From the NCBI GenBank assembly GCA_001789205.1, contig MFYT01000083.1, forward strand, positions 1 to 31,631: a DNA stretch of 31,631 nt. The letters are read 5' to 3'. Below, piece by piece: positions 18,932 through 25,816 of the stretch; the first letter of the stretch is position 1; every line of letters begins with the position of its first letter. The position numbers and the translations under genes were made by a program. Under the pieces are notes generated by a model. That model was not told the DNA's origin and ran no database searches. It saw nothing but the letters and a program-made list of their open reading frames with translations. This stretch comes from Candidatus Raymondbacteria bacterium RIFOXYA2_FULL_49_16. Lineage in GTDB: Bacteria; Fibrobacterota; OXYB2-FULL-49-7; XYB2-FULL-49-35.

Positions 18932-20101
18932 CTACTCCAGGGTTGCGATAAGCACGGCAATATCGTCAGAAGGCGGGACATCGCCCATGAATTCCACATG
19001 CGCCTCGCGTATCCGTTTGACCAACTCATCCACCGGAGCGTCGCGGTGTTTGAGCAGCAGGCGCTCGAGGCGCTTTAAACCGTAAAAGACGCCCCCTTTG
19101 TTCCGGCATTCGACCAGGCCGTCGGTATACAGAAGAATAATGTCCCCGCTTTCGAGCGGGACCCGTTCCTCCTCGTATTTGTACCGCGGCGCAAACCCGA
19201 TAAAAATACCCTTGCCCGAAAGGCGGACAACGGTCCGGCGCCGCTTCCGCAGCAGCAGGGCGGGCGGATGGCTCGCGCGCGCGAACACGAATTCTTTCCG
19301 CGCCTTATCCACTATCCCGAGAAACACGGTAAGGAAGCGCTCGTTCTTCAGGTGAGCGATCAGTTCGTCGTTGACCTCGCGTAATACCGTGCGCGGCTTG
19401 AGCCCCCGCGCTATGTGCTTGGTGAACGACACCTTGGCCATTGCCGCGATCAGCGCCGCGGGAATTCCGTGGCCCATGACGTCGAGTATGAGGAGCGCAA
19501 TGCGGTCTTCGTCGATCTGGATGACGTCGTAAAGGTCGCCGCCAATGGTGCTGCAGGGAATGTATAGCGCGGCCACCTTCACTTCGTCTATCTGGTCGAG
19601 CCGCTCGGGCAGCATGGACTCCTGGATATTCCGGGCAATATTGAGTTCCATGTCAATGGTACGGACCGTGTTCTCCAATTCCTCCTGTGCGCTCTTCAAC
19701 CGTTCCTCCTCGAGCATCCGGTCGTTTATATCGCGCGTAATACCCACGATACCTATGGCCTTCCCCGTACTGTCGGTAATAGGCGCCTTGGTGGTGGACA
19801 CGGAGACAATGGGTCCCTTGCCGTATCGTACACGCTCAATCTTTCCCACCAGGGGCTTTCCGGAACGGAGGATGTTCTGCTCGTCGGCCAAAGCCTCGTC
19901 CGCGTGGGCGAAGAAATCGTGGTCGGTTTTTCCGATCGCATCCTCTGGCTTTGCAAGCCCCAAAAACCGCGCTTGCGCGCGATTGGTTCTGATAAAGCGC
20001 GATTGCGCGTCCTTGAAATAGATATGGTCGGGAATATTGTCCATCAAGGAACTGAGAAGCTGTTCCGGCGTAAATACGTTTTTCCGGCTTTTTTTTCCCA
20101 T
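18932..20101 (-). CDS. PAS domain SpoIIE-type (PP2C) protein phosphatase
   Basis: 389 residues from the ATG at 20101; the open frame extends upstream across the divergent MATE gene, but that part is a shadow. A PAS domain spans about 10-130 (MDNIPDHIYFKDAQSRFI, GKTDHDFF, GIVGITRDI), then a coiled linker (about 130-180), then a SpoIIE phosphatase domain with metal-binding Asp in GGDLYD, LDVMGHG, LLYTDGLVE and DDIAVLI. It is likely soluble and senses a small molecule or redox signal through PAS, then dephosphorylates a STAS-type partner. The STAS protein at 11694-12032 is a candidate, by inference. Confidence 0.92.
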   Translation of the reverse strand: MGKKSRKNVFTPEQLLSSLMDNIPDHIYFKDAQSRFIRTNRAQARFLGLAKPEDAIGKTDHDFFAHADEALADEQNILRSGKPLVGKIERVRYGKGPIVSVSTTKAPITDSTGKAIGIVGITRDINDRMLEEERLKSAQEELENTVRTIDMELNIARNIQESMLPERLDQIDEVKVAALYIPCSTIGGDLYDVIQIDEDRIALLILDVMGHGIPAALIAAMAKVSFTKHIARGLKPRTVLREVNDELIAHLKNERFLTVFLGIVDKARKEFVFARASHPPALLLRKRRRTVVRLSGKGIFIGFAPRYKYEEERVPLESGDIILLYTDGLVECRNKGGVFYGLKRLERLLLKHRDAPVDELVKRIREAHVEFMGDVPPSDDIAVLIATLE

Positions 20102-20202
20102 GGTACCTGTCTCCCCCCTTCGATAGCCCCTGCGTGACAAGGAATATATATTTCTCTTTTCGGTAAAAACAATTTCGCTGATGCACCATTGAAAATCCTC
20201 TT

Positions 20203-20211
20203 TGATATAAT
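20203..20211 (+). promoter_or_regulatory. Extended -10 promoter of the MATE gene
   Basis: TGATATAAT is a perfect extended -10 element (TGN before TATAAT), 33 bases before the GTG start. No good -35 box is seen at 17 bases, which is usual for extended -10 promoters. It lies in the 142-base gap between the divergent phosphatase and MATE genes. Confidence 0.5.
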
Positions 20212-20243
20212 GTATTGTATTACGATCATCTTTGGAGCTTTCC

Positions 20244-21641
20244 GTGCGCGATTTTACAAGCGGCAGCATTCTTCGCCAGGTCATCACCTTTTCAATCCCC
20301 CTGATTGCGGGCAATTTCTTCCTTTCAGCGTACAATATCATCAACATGATCTGGGTGGGACGGCTGCTGGGCCACGAAGCGGTTGCCGCCATCTCGGCCG
20401 CAATGCCTATTCTCTTTCTCTTTCCCTCGTTTCTGATAGGCCTTTCCATGGCCGCGAACATCCTGATAGCCCAGGCATATGGAAGAAAAGACATGGTATT
20501 GCTGGGAAAGGTGCTTTCAAATTCGTTTTCAGTCATGCTCATCATATGCCTAGCGCTCACGGTCGCTGGCATTTTTCTACGCGATGTACTGCTTGGACTG
20601 GTCAATGCGCCTCCGGCCATTCGTCCCATGGCATCGGCCTTTCTCGGCATCACCTTCATCGGATTCCTACCCGGTTTCTTCTTTAACTGGATGAATGGAA
20701 CACTCAGGGGCCTGGGCGACTCAAAGACCCCGCTCAAAATCCTTTTTCTGGCCACGCTGCTAAACATTAGCCTGGTACCGCTGCTCATTGCTGGTCCAGG
20801 GCCCTTTCCCGCATTGGGACTTACCGGAGCTGCCTGGGGTTCCATTACAGCAAACATCCTTGCCGGCATATGGGGATACCGGTACATTGCCAGGAAGAAC
20901 CCGATTTTCAATATCCGCAAGTGGGATTTCACGACCGACCGGCTTCTGGTGAAAAAAATATTCTCCATCGGCATTCCAGCTTCGTTGCAAATGATCGTTG
21001 TCTCACTCTCGGGGGTTTTTATACTTTCCCTGGTAAACAAATGGGGTACTGAAGTCACCGCTGCCTACGGCATAGGCATGCAGATCGATCAGCTCGCTTT
21101 CCTGCCTGCCATGTCCATTGGCATTGCCGTTACGTCCATGGCAGGCCAAAACCTGGGCGCACAGCTTTTTGAACGCGTGGAACAAGCTACCCGCATTGCC
21201 CTGTTTCTTTCCCTGGCCATTGCCGCTTGTTTCTGCGCGCTGGTATATATATTCCCCTATCAGATAGGCTCCGTGTTTCTCAAACAAGCTGGGGCAAACC
21301 TGGTAGTTCTGGATCATGTAGTCATTTATTACCGCTGGATCGGCTTCTGCTACCTTGGGTATGCGGTCATGTTCACACTGCAGGGAGTTGTCCGAAGCTC
21401 CGGTGATACTGTCGCACTGCTGGTCTTGGCCCTCATCTCCCTGGTATTGGTCCGTGTTCCTCTGGCCTATTTCCTTTCGCAAAAAGCCGGATTTGGTGAA
21501 AACGGCATATGGATGGGCATTCTTTTTAGCACCTTTATTGGCATTATCCTTAGCTACGCCTATTATAAAACAGGCAGATGGAAAAGGAAACAGCTTATGC
21601 CGCACAGCCCACGCCCCAATTCTGTCCCTAATCCCGAATAA
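20244..21641 (+). CDS. MATE family efflux transporter
   Basis: 465 residues from the GTG at 20244, which has GGAG at a good distance; a TTG four codons earlier is less likely. Twelve hydrophobic segments in two similar halves are visible. Family signatures include FSIPLIAGNFFLSAYNIINMIWVG-type helix 1 (ILRQVITFSIPLIAG, MIWVGRLLG), GTLRGLGDSKTP and, in the second half, FSIGIPASLQMIV and GVVRSSGDT. It should export cationic or lipophilic compounds in exchange for sodium or protons. The gene ends 100 bases before the element's left junction and is the last intact host gene on that side. Confidence 0.92.
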   Translation: MRDFTSGSILRQVITFSIPLIAGNFFLSAYNIINMIWVGRLLGHEAVAAISAAMPILFLFPSFLIGLSMAANILIAQAYGRKDMVLLGKVLSNSFSVMLIICLALTVAGIFLRDVLLGLVNAPPAIRPMASAFLGITFIGFLPGFFFNWMNGTLRGLGDSKTPLKILFLATLLNISLVPLLIAGPGPFPALGLTGAAWGSITANILAGIWGYRYIARKNPIFNIRKWDFTTDRLLVKKIFSIGIPASLQMIVVSLSGVFILSLVNKWGTEVTAAYGIGMQIDQLAFLPAMSIGIAVTSMAGQNLGAQLFERVEQATRIALFLSLAIAACFCALVYIFPYQIGSVFLKQAGANLVVLDHVVIYYRWIGFCYLGYAVMFTLQGVVRSSGDTVALLVLALISLVLVRVPLAYFLSQKAGFGENGIWMGILFSTFIGIILSYAYYKTGRWKRKQLMPHSPRPNSVPNPE

Positions 21642-21744
21642 GCCGTCTCCCCCTAACTCATGTGCCAAAAAAATCATGGTTCTTCGATATCTCAAAGTAT
21701 CTTTTGCAGGAATAAAAAGAAAAATATTATCTTATTATGCTCAT

Positions 21745-21787
21745 TGCCTGATAGCTCAGTTGGTAGAGCGCTTGGCTGTTAACCAAG
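21745..21787 (+). pseudogene. 5' part of tRNA-Asn, cut by the integrated element
   Basis: The first 43 nucleotides of tRNA-Asn (acceptor 5' strand, D arm, anticodon arm with GTT) are intact, but the variable, T and acceptor 3' parts are missing; element DNA follows. It matches the complete tRNA at 29844 for 27 bases, then differs at two bases of the anticodon stem (TT here, CC there). The anticodon stem here is fully paired (CTTGG with CCAAG). It probably keeps the original host promoter and so may give a non-functional transcript running antisense to the integrase end. Confidence 0.9.
21774..21785 (+). repeat. Left attachment site core (attL)
   Basis: GGCTGTTAACCA is the 12-base block common to both element ends where host and element sequences switch. 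It covers the anticodon loop of tRNA-Asn, a common target of tyrosine integrases. The integrase gene ends 28 bases further in. Confidence 0.75.
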
Positions 21788-21812
21788 AGCGCCACTTACG
21801 TAACTCATTAAA

Positions 21813-22901
21813 TCAGCAGGCTTTAGCAATCTCGACCACCTTCCCGGTCTCCAAATTATCGCTACCCTTCCCCAAAACAAGCTTCTGAAGGTCGTTATTC
21901 CTGAAGGATAGGTAGCGCTGAAAACAAGACAGTGTTTTGTGTCCACTGGCCTGCATTATCAGGAAATGAGAGTGCCCGGCGTTGTGCCAGTTGGTCAGCG
22001 CCGTATGCCGGAGATCGTGAAAGTGAAGGTGTTCAAGCTTTACCCGCTTTAAGGCAGTCCACCAAGACTTTTTCAGGTCCTGTACGCGCCTGCCATCCGC
22101 ATGAGTGAACAGATACGGGCTTTCCAGGTGTTCCCCGGACAGCCGGACAAGGACTTCTTTCAATTCCGGTGCAAGTGGTACGTACCGGCTTTCATCGTTC
22201 TTTGTGTCCCTGATAAATGCCGTATTACCGAAAAAATCCAAGTCCGCCTTTTTCAGGTTCAGGATTTCACCTTTCCGACAGCCGGTATAATAGGCAAATG
22301 CAATAACCGGCTTCAGGTAGTCAGGCAATACCCGCATGAGTGCGGTAAACTGGGTTTCATCGATTGTGAAGTCCCGGACATTGTTTTCAGGCAGCTTCCG
22401 GACCATTGCGCACGGGTTTTTATATCCCCGGATGAACTCGGTCTTTATCCCGTGGTTTATGGCCGCTGAAAGCGCCTGAAGAATCCGGTTGACCGTTGCA
22501 GGCTTTGCCGCTGAAACCGTGGGTTTCCCGTCCTTTCTTTTTCGCCGGGACTTCCAAGGCGTGCCCAGCGTTGCTTTCATCCAGCGTTCTATTTCCTCTT
22601 TACGTAAGGCCGTAAGGGTATAAGACCCGAAAGCCTTGATGGATTCATTCACGCCCCAGCGGTCATTTCCAGACTTACGGTACTGCAAATGTTCAGACCA
22701 ATACCGCTCAAGGATTTCAGAAACCTTTATTTCCCCGCCCGTGGGCCTATCTGGGAAATATCGGTCCTGGGCAAGTTCGGTCTTTACCCTTGCCAATGCC
22801 TGGGCCGCAAGGGTTTTACTTTCAGAAATGTACTCCTGAACGCGCCGCCCGTTGCGATAGTAATCAATTGCCCAGCCTTGCCGTGTCTTGATTAAACCCA
22901 T
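21813..22901 (-). CDS. int: Tyrosine recombinase (integrase)
   Basis: 362 residues. The N-terminal arm-binding part (GWAIDYYRNGRRVQEY) is an AP2-like fold, followed by a SAM-like core-binding domain (about 55-170) and the catalytic domain. The active-site set is complete: Arg209 (TGCRKGE), Lys234 (DTKNDE), His295 and Arg298 (HFHDLRHT), His321 (SGHK) and Tyr330 (FQRYLS). It should catalyse integration and excision at the tRNA-Asn anticodon arm 28 bases away. It is the last gene of the leftward transcript, and no terminator is seen before the tRNA fragment. A possible 24-codon frame overlaps its start. Confidence 0.95.
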   Translation of the reverse strand: MGLIKTRQGWAIDYYRNGRRVQEYISESKTLAAQALARVKTELAQDRYFPDRPTGGEIKVSEILERYWSEHLQYRKSGNDRWGVNESIKAFGSYTLTALRKEEIERWMKATLGTPWKSRRKRKDGKPTVSAAKPATVNRILQALSAAINHGIKTEFIRGYKNPCAMVRKLPENNVRDFTIDETQFTALMRVLPDYLKPVIAFAYYTGCRKGEILNLKKADLDFFGNTAFIRDTKNDESRYVPLAPELKEVLVRLSGEHLESPYLFTHADGRRVQDLKKSWWTALKRVKLEHLHFHDLRHTALTNWHNAGHSHFLIMQASGHKTLSCFQRYLSFRNNDLQKLVLGKGSDNLETGKVVEIAKAC

Positions 22902-22966
22902 AAGACACCCCCGGCCAAGATTGCTTTTAGCTCTGTGATTTCAAAGAACGTGCTTTTCTTTTCCAT
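22892..22966 (-). CDS. Possible 24-residue leader peptide before integrase
   Basis: A 24-codon frame (MEKKSTFFEITELKAILAGG, then VLWV) starts at an ATG with AGGGG about nine bases upstream and ends ten bases inside the integrase gene. The overlap could couple integrase translation to it. There is no homology evidence, and the frame could be chance. Confidence 0.3.
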   Translation of the reverse strand: MEKKSTFFEITELKAILAGGVLWV

Positions 22967-23013
22967 TGTCAAAGCCCCTTTCCGGACCTTGTGGCAATGG
23001 AGACCTGATAATA

Positions 23014-23042
23014 AAATTAACCAAAATTGTAAAAGATTGCAA
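23014..23042 (-). promoter_or_regulatory. Putative promoter for integrase
   Basis: On the minus strand, -35 TTGCAA (23037-23042) and -10 TAATTT (23014-23019) are 17 bases apart. The predicted start lies near 23007, about 40 bases before the 24-codon frame. It would allow integrase expression apart from the replication genes. Confidence 0.4.
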
Positions 23043-23067
23043 GGCATTTTGTTTTTACCGCTTTCTA

Positions 23068-23268
23068 TTACCTTTGACGGGTTTCTATCGGGCTTGACCT
23101 TTTGCCCTCGACAAATGCGGTCAATTCAGCCGGTTTAAACAAGACCGTCCTGCCCATTTTATAAAACGGGATCAGATGTTTGAAGGTCAGGTCATAAATC
23201 CGGGACCGGGGACAGGCAAGAAAAACCGCTGCCTGGGGCACGTTTAAAAAAGCTTGAGCGTTTTCCAT
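23068..23268 (-). CDS. Excisionase-like winged HTH protein (MerR/HTH_17 type)
   Basis: 66 residues from the ATG at 23268 (AAGGAAG upstream), chosen over a longer frame that overlaps the Cys-rich gene. The core LNVPQAAVFLACPRSRIYDL, then IPFYKMGRTVLFKPAEL, is the classical HTH_17 excisionase/AlpA-like fold with a K-x-G-R-x-x-x-F wing. Such proteins bind DNA at attachment sites or promoters, and in satellites the AlpA-type protein can control excision. Its place before the integrase gene supports an excisionase role. It is about 100 bases upstream of the predicted integrase promoter. Confidence 0.75.
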   Translation of the reverse strand: MENAQAFLNVPQAAVFLACPRSRIYDLTFKHLIPFYKMGRTVLFKPAELTAFVEGKRSSPIETRQR

Positions 23269-23345
23269 ATCGACTTCCTTTTTTTGAATGATCGGCGCTT
23301 TTTCAACCTCTGCGAAACCCGAAATATCCGGACTGAAGAAATCGT

Positions 23346-23528
23346 TCACGTCTCCCCCTGGTTGTCTGGTAAAGTTCCCAGGCGGTATTGGAACAAGGGG
23401 CAAGCCTCAGACCCGCATCCGGGAACAAGGCTTCTTTCGCCGCCCATGCAGAAAATGCAGAATTGCTGAATTGCCTTTAATGGCGTTGATAGATCACGGT
23501 CTTTCATTGGATACCCCGTGTATTTCAT
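23346..23528 (-). CDS. Small zinc-ribbon-like phage protein, four cysteines
   Basis: 60 residues from the ATG at 23528, which has AAGGAA seven bases upstream. The pattern PLKAIQQFCIFCMGGERSLV, then CGSEACPLFQYRLG, with Cys24, Cys27, Cys38 and Cys43, matches a family of small proteins common in phages and mobile elements that begin with a similar SPLRAIR-x-x-C-x-x-C motif. The four cysteines probably bind zinc. The role is unknown, perhaps nucleic-acid binding. It overlaps the end of the upstream coiled-coil gene by 35 bases. Confidence 0.7.
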   Translation of the reverse strand: MKYTGYPMKDRDLSTPLKAIQQFCIFCMGGERSLVPGCGSEACPLFQYRLGTLPDNQGET

Positions 23529-23646
23529 TGTAAAGTTCCTTGATCCGCCTTTCGAGAAGTTCTTTTCGCTTCACTTGACCTTCAAGAAGCTTTTCAATGG
23601 TTGTCAGTTTGTCAGAAAGGTAGGCAATTTCTTCTTTGGGTGTCAT
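23494..23646 (-). CDS. Short coiled-coil protein (50 residues)
   Basis: A 50-residue frame starting MTPKEEIAYLSDKLTTIEKL, with AAAGGA six bases upstream of the ATG. It is almost wholly a charged amphipathic helix with Leu at heptad-like spacing (YLSDKLTTIEKLLEG, KELLERRIKEL), suggesting a coiled coil. It lies 15 bases after the helicase gene and overlaps the start of the next gene, so it belongs to the same transcript. The function is unknown; helicase-associated or regulatory roles are possible but not shown. Confidence 0.5.
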   Translation of the reverse strand: MTPKEEIAYLSDKLTTIEKLLEGQVKRKELLERRIKELYNEIHGVSNERP

Positions 23647-23661
23647 GGTTTTTCCTTTGGT

Positions 23662-24942
23662 TTATAGATTTTCGCTCTGGAAATCAAGTGTCTGTAATCG
23701 CGCACGAATAGGCAACCAGTTAGAACAAGCGCCCTGCCTTTGGGTAATATGAATTTTTAAAGTCTGTTCCCCTGCAATGTTCCCCGGTCCATCTGTCCGC
23801 GTCCGGGTTTCATTCACAAGAATAAAAATAACGTCTGCAAATTGTGCTATCTGTCCGCTGCCTTCAATCATGCCGATATGCGGACTTTCAACCTGTTCAG
23901 CGGTCTTGTTCAACTGGACAACCAACAGGATAGCAATATTCAATTCACGGGCAAGCGCCGAAAGCCGGGAACATATTTTCCCGCGCTCTGCATTCTCGAA
24001 TTTTGTATCAACAATTATTTTTGTCAGGAAATCTATTGCAATGGCCTTGACCTTGAACAAGGAAACATGAAATCTGATAACCGCTTCCAGACCGTCCGGA
24101 GTAAGGCAGGCCGGAGCGGTCAACCGCAAATAATCCAAGACGGTTTTTAATGCCGTTGCATTGTCAGATAGTCTCGCCTTGTCCGCGTCTGTCAGTGTCC
24201 GGTTTTCCAGCCGCCCGGAATTGATAGCGCACATTTTCGCGTTCAACAGGTCAACAATTTCGCCGGGTGTCATTTCCAGCGTTATCATTGAACAGCGCCC
24301 GCCCTGGGCCGCAATGCCGTACATGGCCGCAACCGCAAGCCGTGTCTTGCCGGTCTTTTTTGTTGCGCCTAAAACATACAACCGCCCAGGGACCAGGCCG
24401 CCTGTCCAGGTGTCTAAAAAGTCCAGGCCCGTTGAAAACCCGGCGCGCTCCCCGGAATTGTACCGCGTCAAAGCGGATGCAACGAGGCATTCAGCGTCTG
24501 GCTCTTCGTCTTTGCCAGCGCCGGTCTGCAACACGCCTGCAACGAGAGACCGGGCCACATCCAGGGCCGGTTCATTTTCAAGGCGCTGGGCCGCTATATC
24601 GAGGCGCTGGGCCAGTTCCCGCTTAGCATGCAGGCCAGCAAGCCGGGCAATCAGAGGCGCTGGGTCAGCAAATGAGGTTTCAGAGTCGTCAAGGAAATAC
24701 AAAGGCAAATCTTTGCCCTGGTCTTTGAGTTTTGCTGAAATCTCTGGCAGGCCAAAGGGCTTCCCGGCCAGGAACAGGTCAGCCGCAACCTCAAAGACCG
24801 GCCGGGAATCAAGACAACTGAACATCTCAGGCGTTAAGGCCCGGAAGATCGCCTTATGCTGGGCAGGGGTGCCGCCAATGCAAAGCCAGACAATCTGCCT
24901 TTCCAGAACCTCATCGGCAAATACGGCATTATGGTCAGTCAT
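23662..24942 (-). CDS. DnaB-like replicative helicase
   Basis: 426 residues. An N-terminal helical part (about 1-150) resembles the DnaB N-terminal domain, with VLERQIVWLCIGG at its start. The RecA-like C-terminal domain begins at about 165 (GFSTGLDFLDTWTGGLVPG) and has Walker A GATKKTGKT (192-200), a Walker B-like strand KAIAIDFL (about 299-306), VVQLNK (341-346, DnaB motif 3/4) and GSGQIAQFAD (361-370). It should unwind DNA at the fork when the element replicates. No primase domain is present, so host primase would be needed. Its start overlaps the initiator gene by eight bases. Confidence 0.88.
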   Translation of the reverse strand: MTDHNAVFADEVLERQIVWLCIGGTPAQHKAIFRALTPEMFSCLDSRPVFEVAADLFLAGKPFGLPEISAKLKDQGKDLPLYFLDDSETSFADPAPLIARLAGLHAKRELAQRLDIAAQRLENEPALDVARSLVAGVLQTGAGKDEEPDAECLVASALTRYNSGERAGFSTGLDFLDTWTGGLVPGRLYVLGATKKTGKTRLAVAAMYGIAAQGGRCSMITLEMTPGEIVDLLNAKMCAINSGRLENRTLTDADKARLSDNATALKTVLDYLRLTAPACLTPDGLEAVIRFHVSLFKVKAIAIDFLTKIIVDTKFENAERGKICSRLSALARELNIAILLVVQLNKTAEQVESPHIGMIEGSGQIAQFADVIFILVNETRTRTDGPGNIAGEQTLKIHITQRQGACSNWLPIRARLQTLDFQSENL

Positions 24943-25354
24943 TGGAATAATCCGGGCCTGAATTTCTTCTTTTATCTGTTAATGCTCTGTTAATTAATTG
25001 TTCGGGTATCCGATTGGCCCCCGGTCCCCTGTCCGATTGGCCCCCGGTAGGGTGCTGATTGGCACCGGGTGCCGATTGGCTACCGGTATCCGATTGGCCC
25101 CCGGTCAAAACTGTGTATGTAGTCCGGCACCCGTTCCGGCGTTCAATGTCAATCAGTTTGCCTTTTTTAAGGCCCTTGATTGCCGCCCGTATCTGCCTTT
25201 TACCCATGCCGGTATCCATTGCCAGCCGGGAAATTGAAGGATAGGCGCGCCCGTCCTGATCCGCCCGTACTGCCAGGGCAAGAAATAAATGCTTTGCAGG
25301 CCGTTTCAATTTGAGATAGGCCGGACTGTCCAGCAATGAAGGTGAAATAATCAT
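24935..25354 (-). CDS. Winged-helix replication initiator with origin iterons in its gene
   Basis: 139 residues from the ATG at 25354. Residues about 15-80 are a winged HTH of HTH_36/phage replication protein type (KHLFLALAVRAD, SISRLAMDTGMGKRQIRAAI, KGLKKGKLIDIERR). Residues about 83-115 are low-complexity Gly/Gln/Ser/Pro (GGQSD, GANRI and similar) and coincide with the iteron-like repeats. The layout parallels phage lambda O: a DNA-binding initiator whose gene carries its own origin, followed directly by the helicase that it would load. A structured terminator-like RNA lies just upstream. Function as an initiator is inference from fold, order and repeats. Confidence 0.7.
   Translation of the reverse strand: MIISPSLLDSPAYLKLKRPAKHLFLALAVRADQDGRAYPSISRLAMDTGMGKRQIRAAIKGLKKGKLIDIERRNGCRTTYTVLTGGQSDTGSQSAPGANQHPTGGQSDRGPGANRIPEQLINRALTDKRRNSGPDYSND
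24961..25000. other. AT-rich unwinding region next to iterons
   Basis: A 40-base AT-rich block (TTTATCTGTT, TTAATTAATTG) sits at the 3' end of the initiator gene, directly beside the repeats, in otherwise GC-richer DNA. Iteron origins usually have such an unwinding element on one side. Confidence 0.5.
25006..25105. repeat. Five iteron-like repeats, putative replication origin
   Basis: Five direct copies of CCGATTGGCCCCCGGT (three exact, two with changes) start at 25010, 25033, 25055, 25072 and 25090. The steps are 23, 22, 17 and 18 bases, so copies fall in two reading frames of the initiator gene: three give G-x-Q-S and two give GAN-x. Conservation of the DNA regardless of frame shows that the DNA is the selected unit. 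Together with the AT-rich block this is a likely origin. Confidence 0.7.
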
Positions 25355-25365
25355 AGAGACCCCAG

Positions 25366-25441
25366 GGAAAAATAAAAAGGGCACTGGCATTGCACGTCAG
25401 GCCGGTCAAGCCTGCCCCTTGCGGGGAATACCAGCGCCCTT
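25366..25441 (-). terminator. Branched hairpin with U-tract before the initiator gene
   Basis: Read leftward, a 15-pair outer stem (25427-25441 with 25377-25391) is complete when two G-U pairs are allowed; on the other strand these would be A-C mismatches, so the RNA is from the minus strand. Inside are CCCC-GCAA-GGGG, a GNRA tetraloop hairpin, and CAGGC with GCCTG around a seven-base loop. TTTTTATTTTT follows. It could be a terminator of the 72-residue gene or an attenuator of the replication genes. Confidence 0.65.
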
Positions 25442-25487
25442 AAAATTTGTTTATCGGTTGACCTGTTCGCGTGCATATTGAAAATCC

Positions 25488-25706
25488 TTAATCTGTATTC
25501 GAAATGAATGACCGGACCTTTTCGAGGTCAGCCGCGCCCTTTACTTGCTGGGCCTTATCAATTTTTTCTAAAATGGCTTCCCGCGAAAGCCCGTATTGCC
25601 TCTGAACCAAGGCCATAACTTTGTCAGGATTGGCCGAAGCGTTCACAAGCAGGCCGATAAACTCATCGACTTCAGCTTGTTTGGTGGCCTCTATCCGCGT
25701 ATTCAA
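25488..25706 (-). CDS. Small helical protein, unknown function (72 residues)
   Basis: 72 residues from a TTG start with GAGG eight bases upstream. The protein is helical and charged (EVDEFIGLLVNASANPDKVM, REAILEKIDKAQQV), with no membrane segment or recognised motif. It lies after the capsid terminator (25780-25809) and before the branched hairpin, so it is the first gene of the replication side or a gene on its own. Its position, start signal and lack of shadow by another gene support it; the function is unknown. Confidence 0.5.
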   Translation of the reverse strand: MNTRIEATKQAEVDEFIGLLVNASANPDKVMALVQRQYGLSREAILEKIDKAQQVKGAADLEKVRSFISNTD

Positions 25707-25775
25707 TGGTTCAACCTCACTGAAAGATCAACAGGCCTGGTCTGTATTCTCGAAATCATTTTTCATCCTTTTTGG

Positions 25776-25809
25776 AAAAGGCCCGAGGTAACAAAGGAAC
25801 CCTCGGGCC
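25776..25809 (-). terminator. Terminator after the capsid gene
   Basis: A perfect nine-pair stem, GGCCCGAGG with CCTCGGGCC, around a 12-base loop lies eight bases beyond the capsid stop codon. Read leftward it is followed by TTTTCC. It should end the capsid transcript. Confidence 0.8.
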
Positions 25810-25816
25810 AGATCGT

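Noticed and set aside
20102-21058. The phosphatase frame stays open for over 300 codons upstream of its start
   Set aside because: This part is antisense to the intact MATE gene and has low-complexity composition; the PAS domain and a good start lie at 20101.
25006-25105. Regular repeats that might be a CRISPR array
   Set aside because: Repeats are 16 bases with gaps of only a few bases, lie inside a coding gene, and no cas gene is present.
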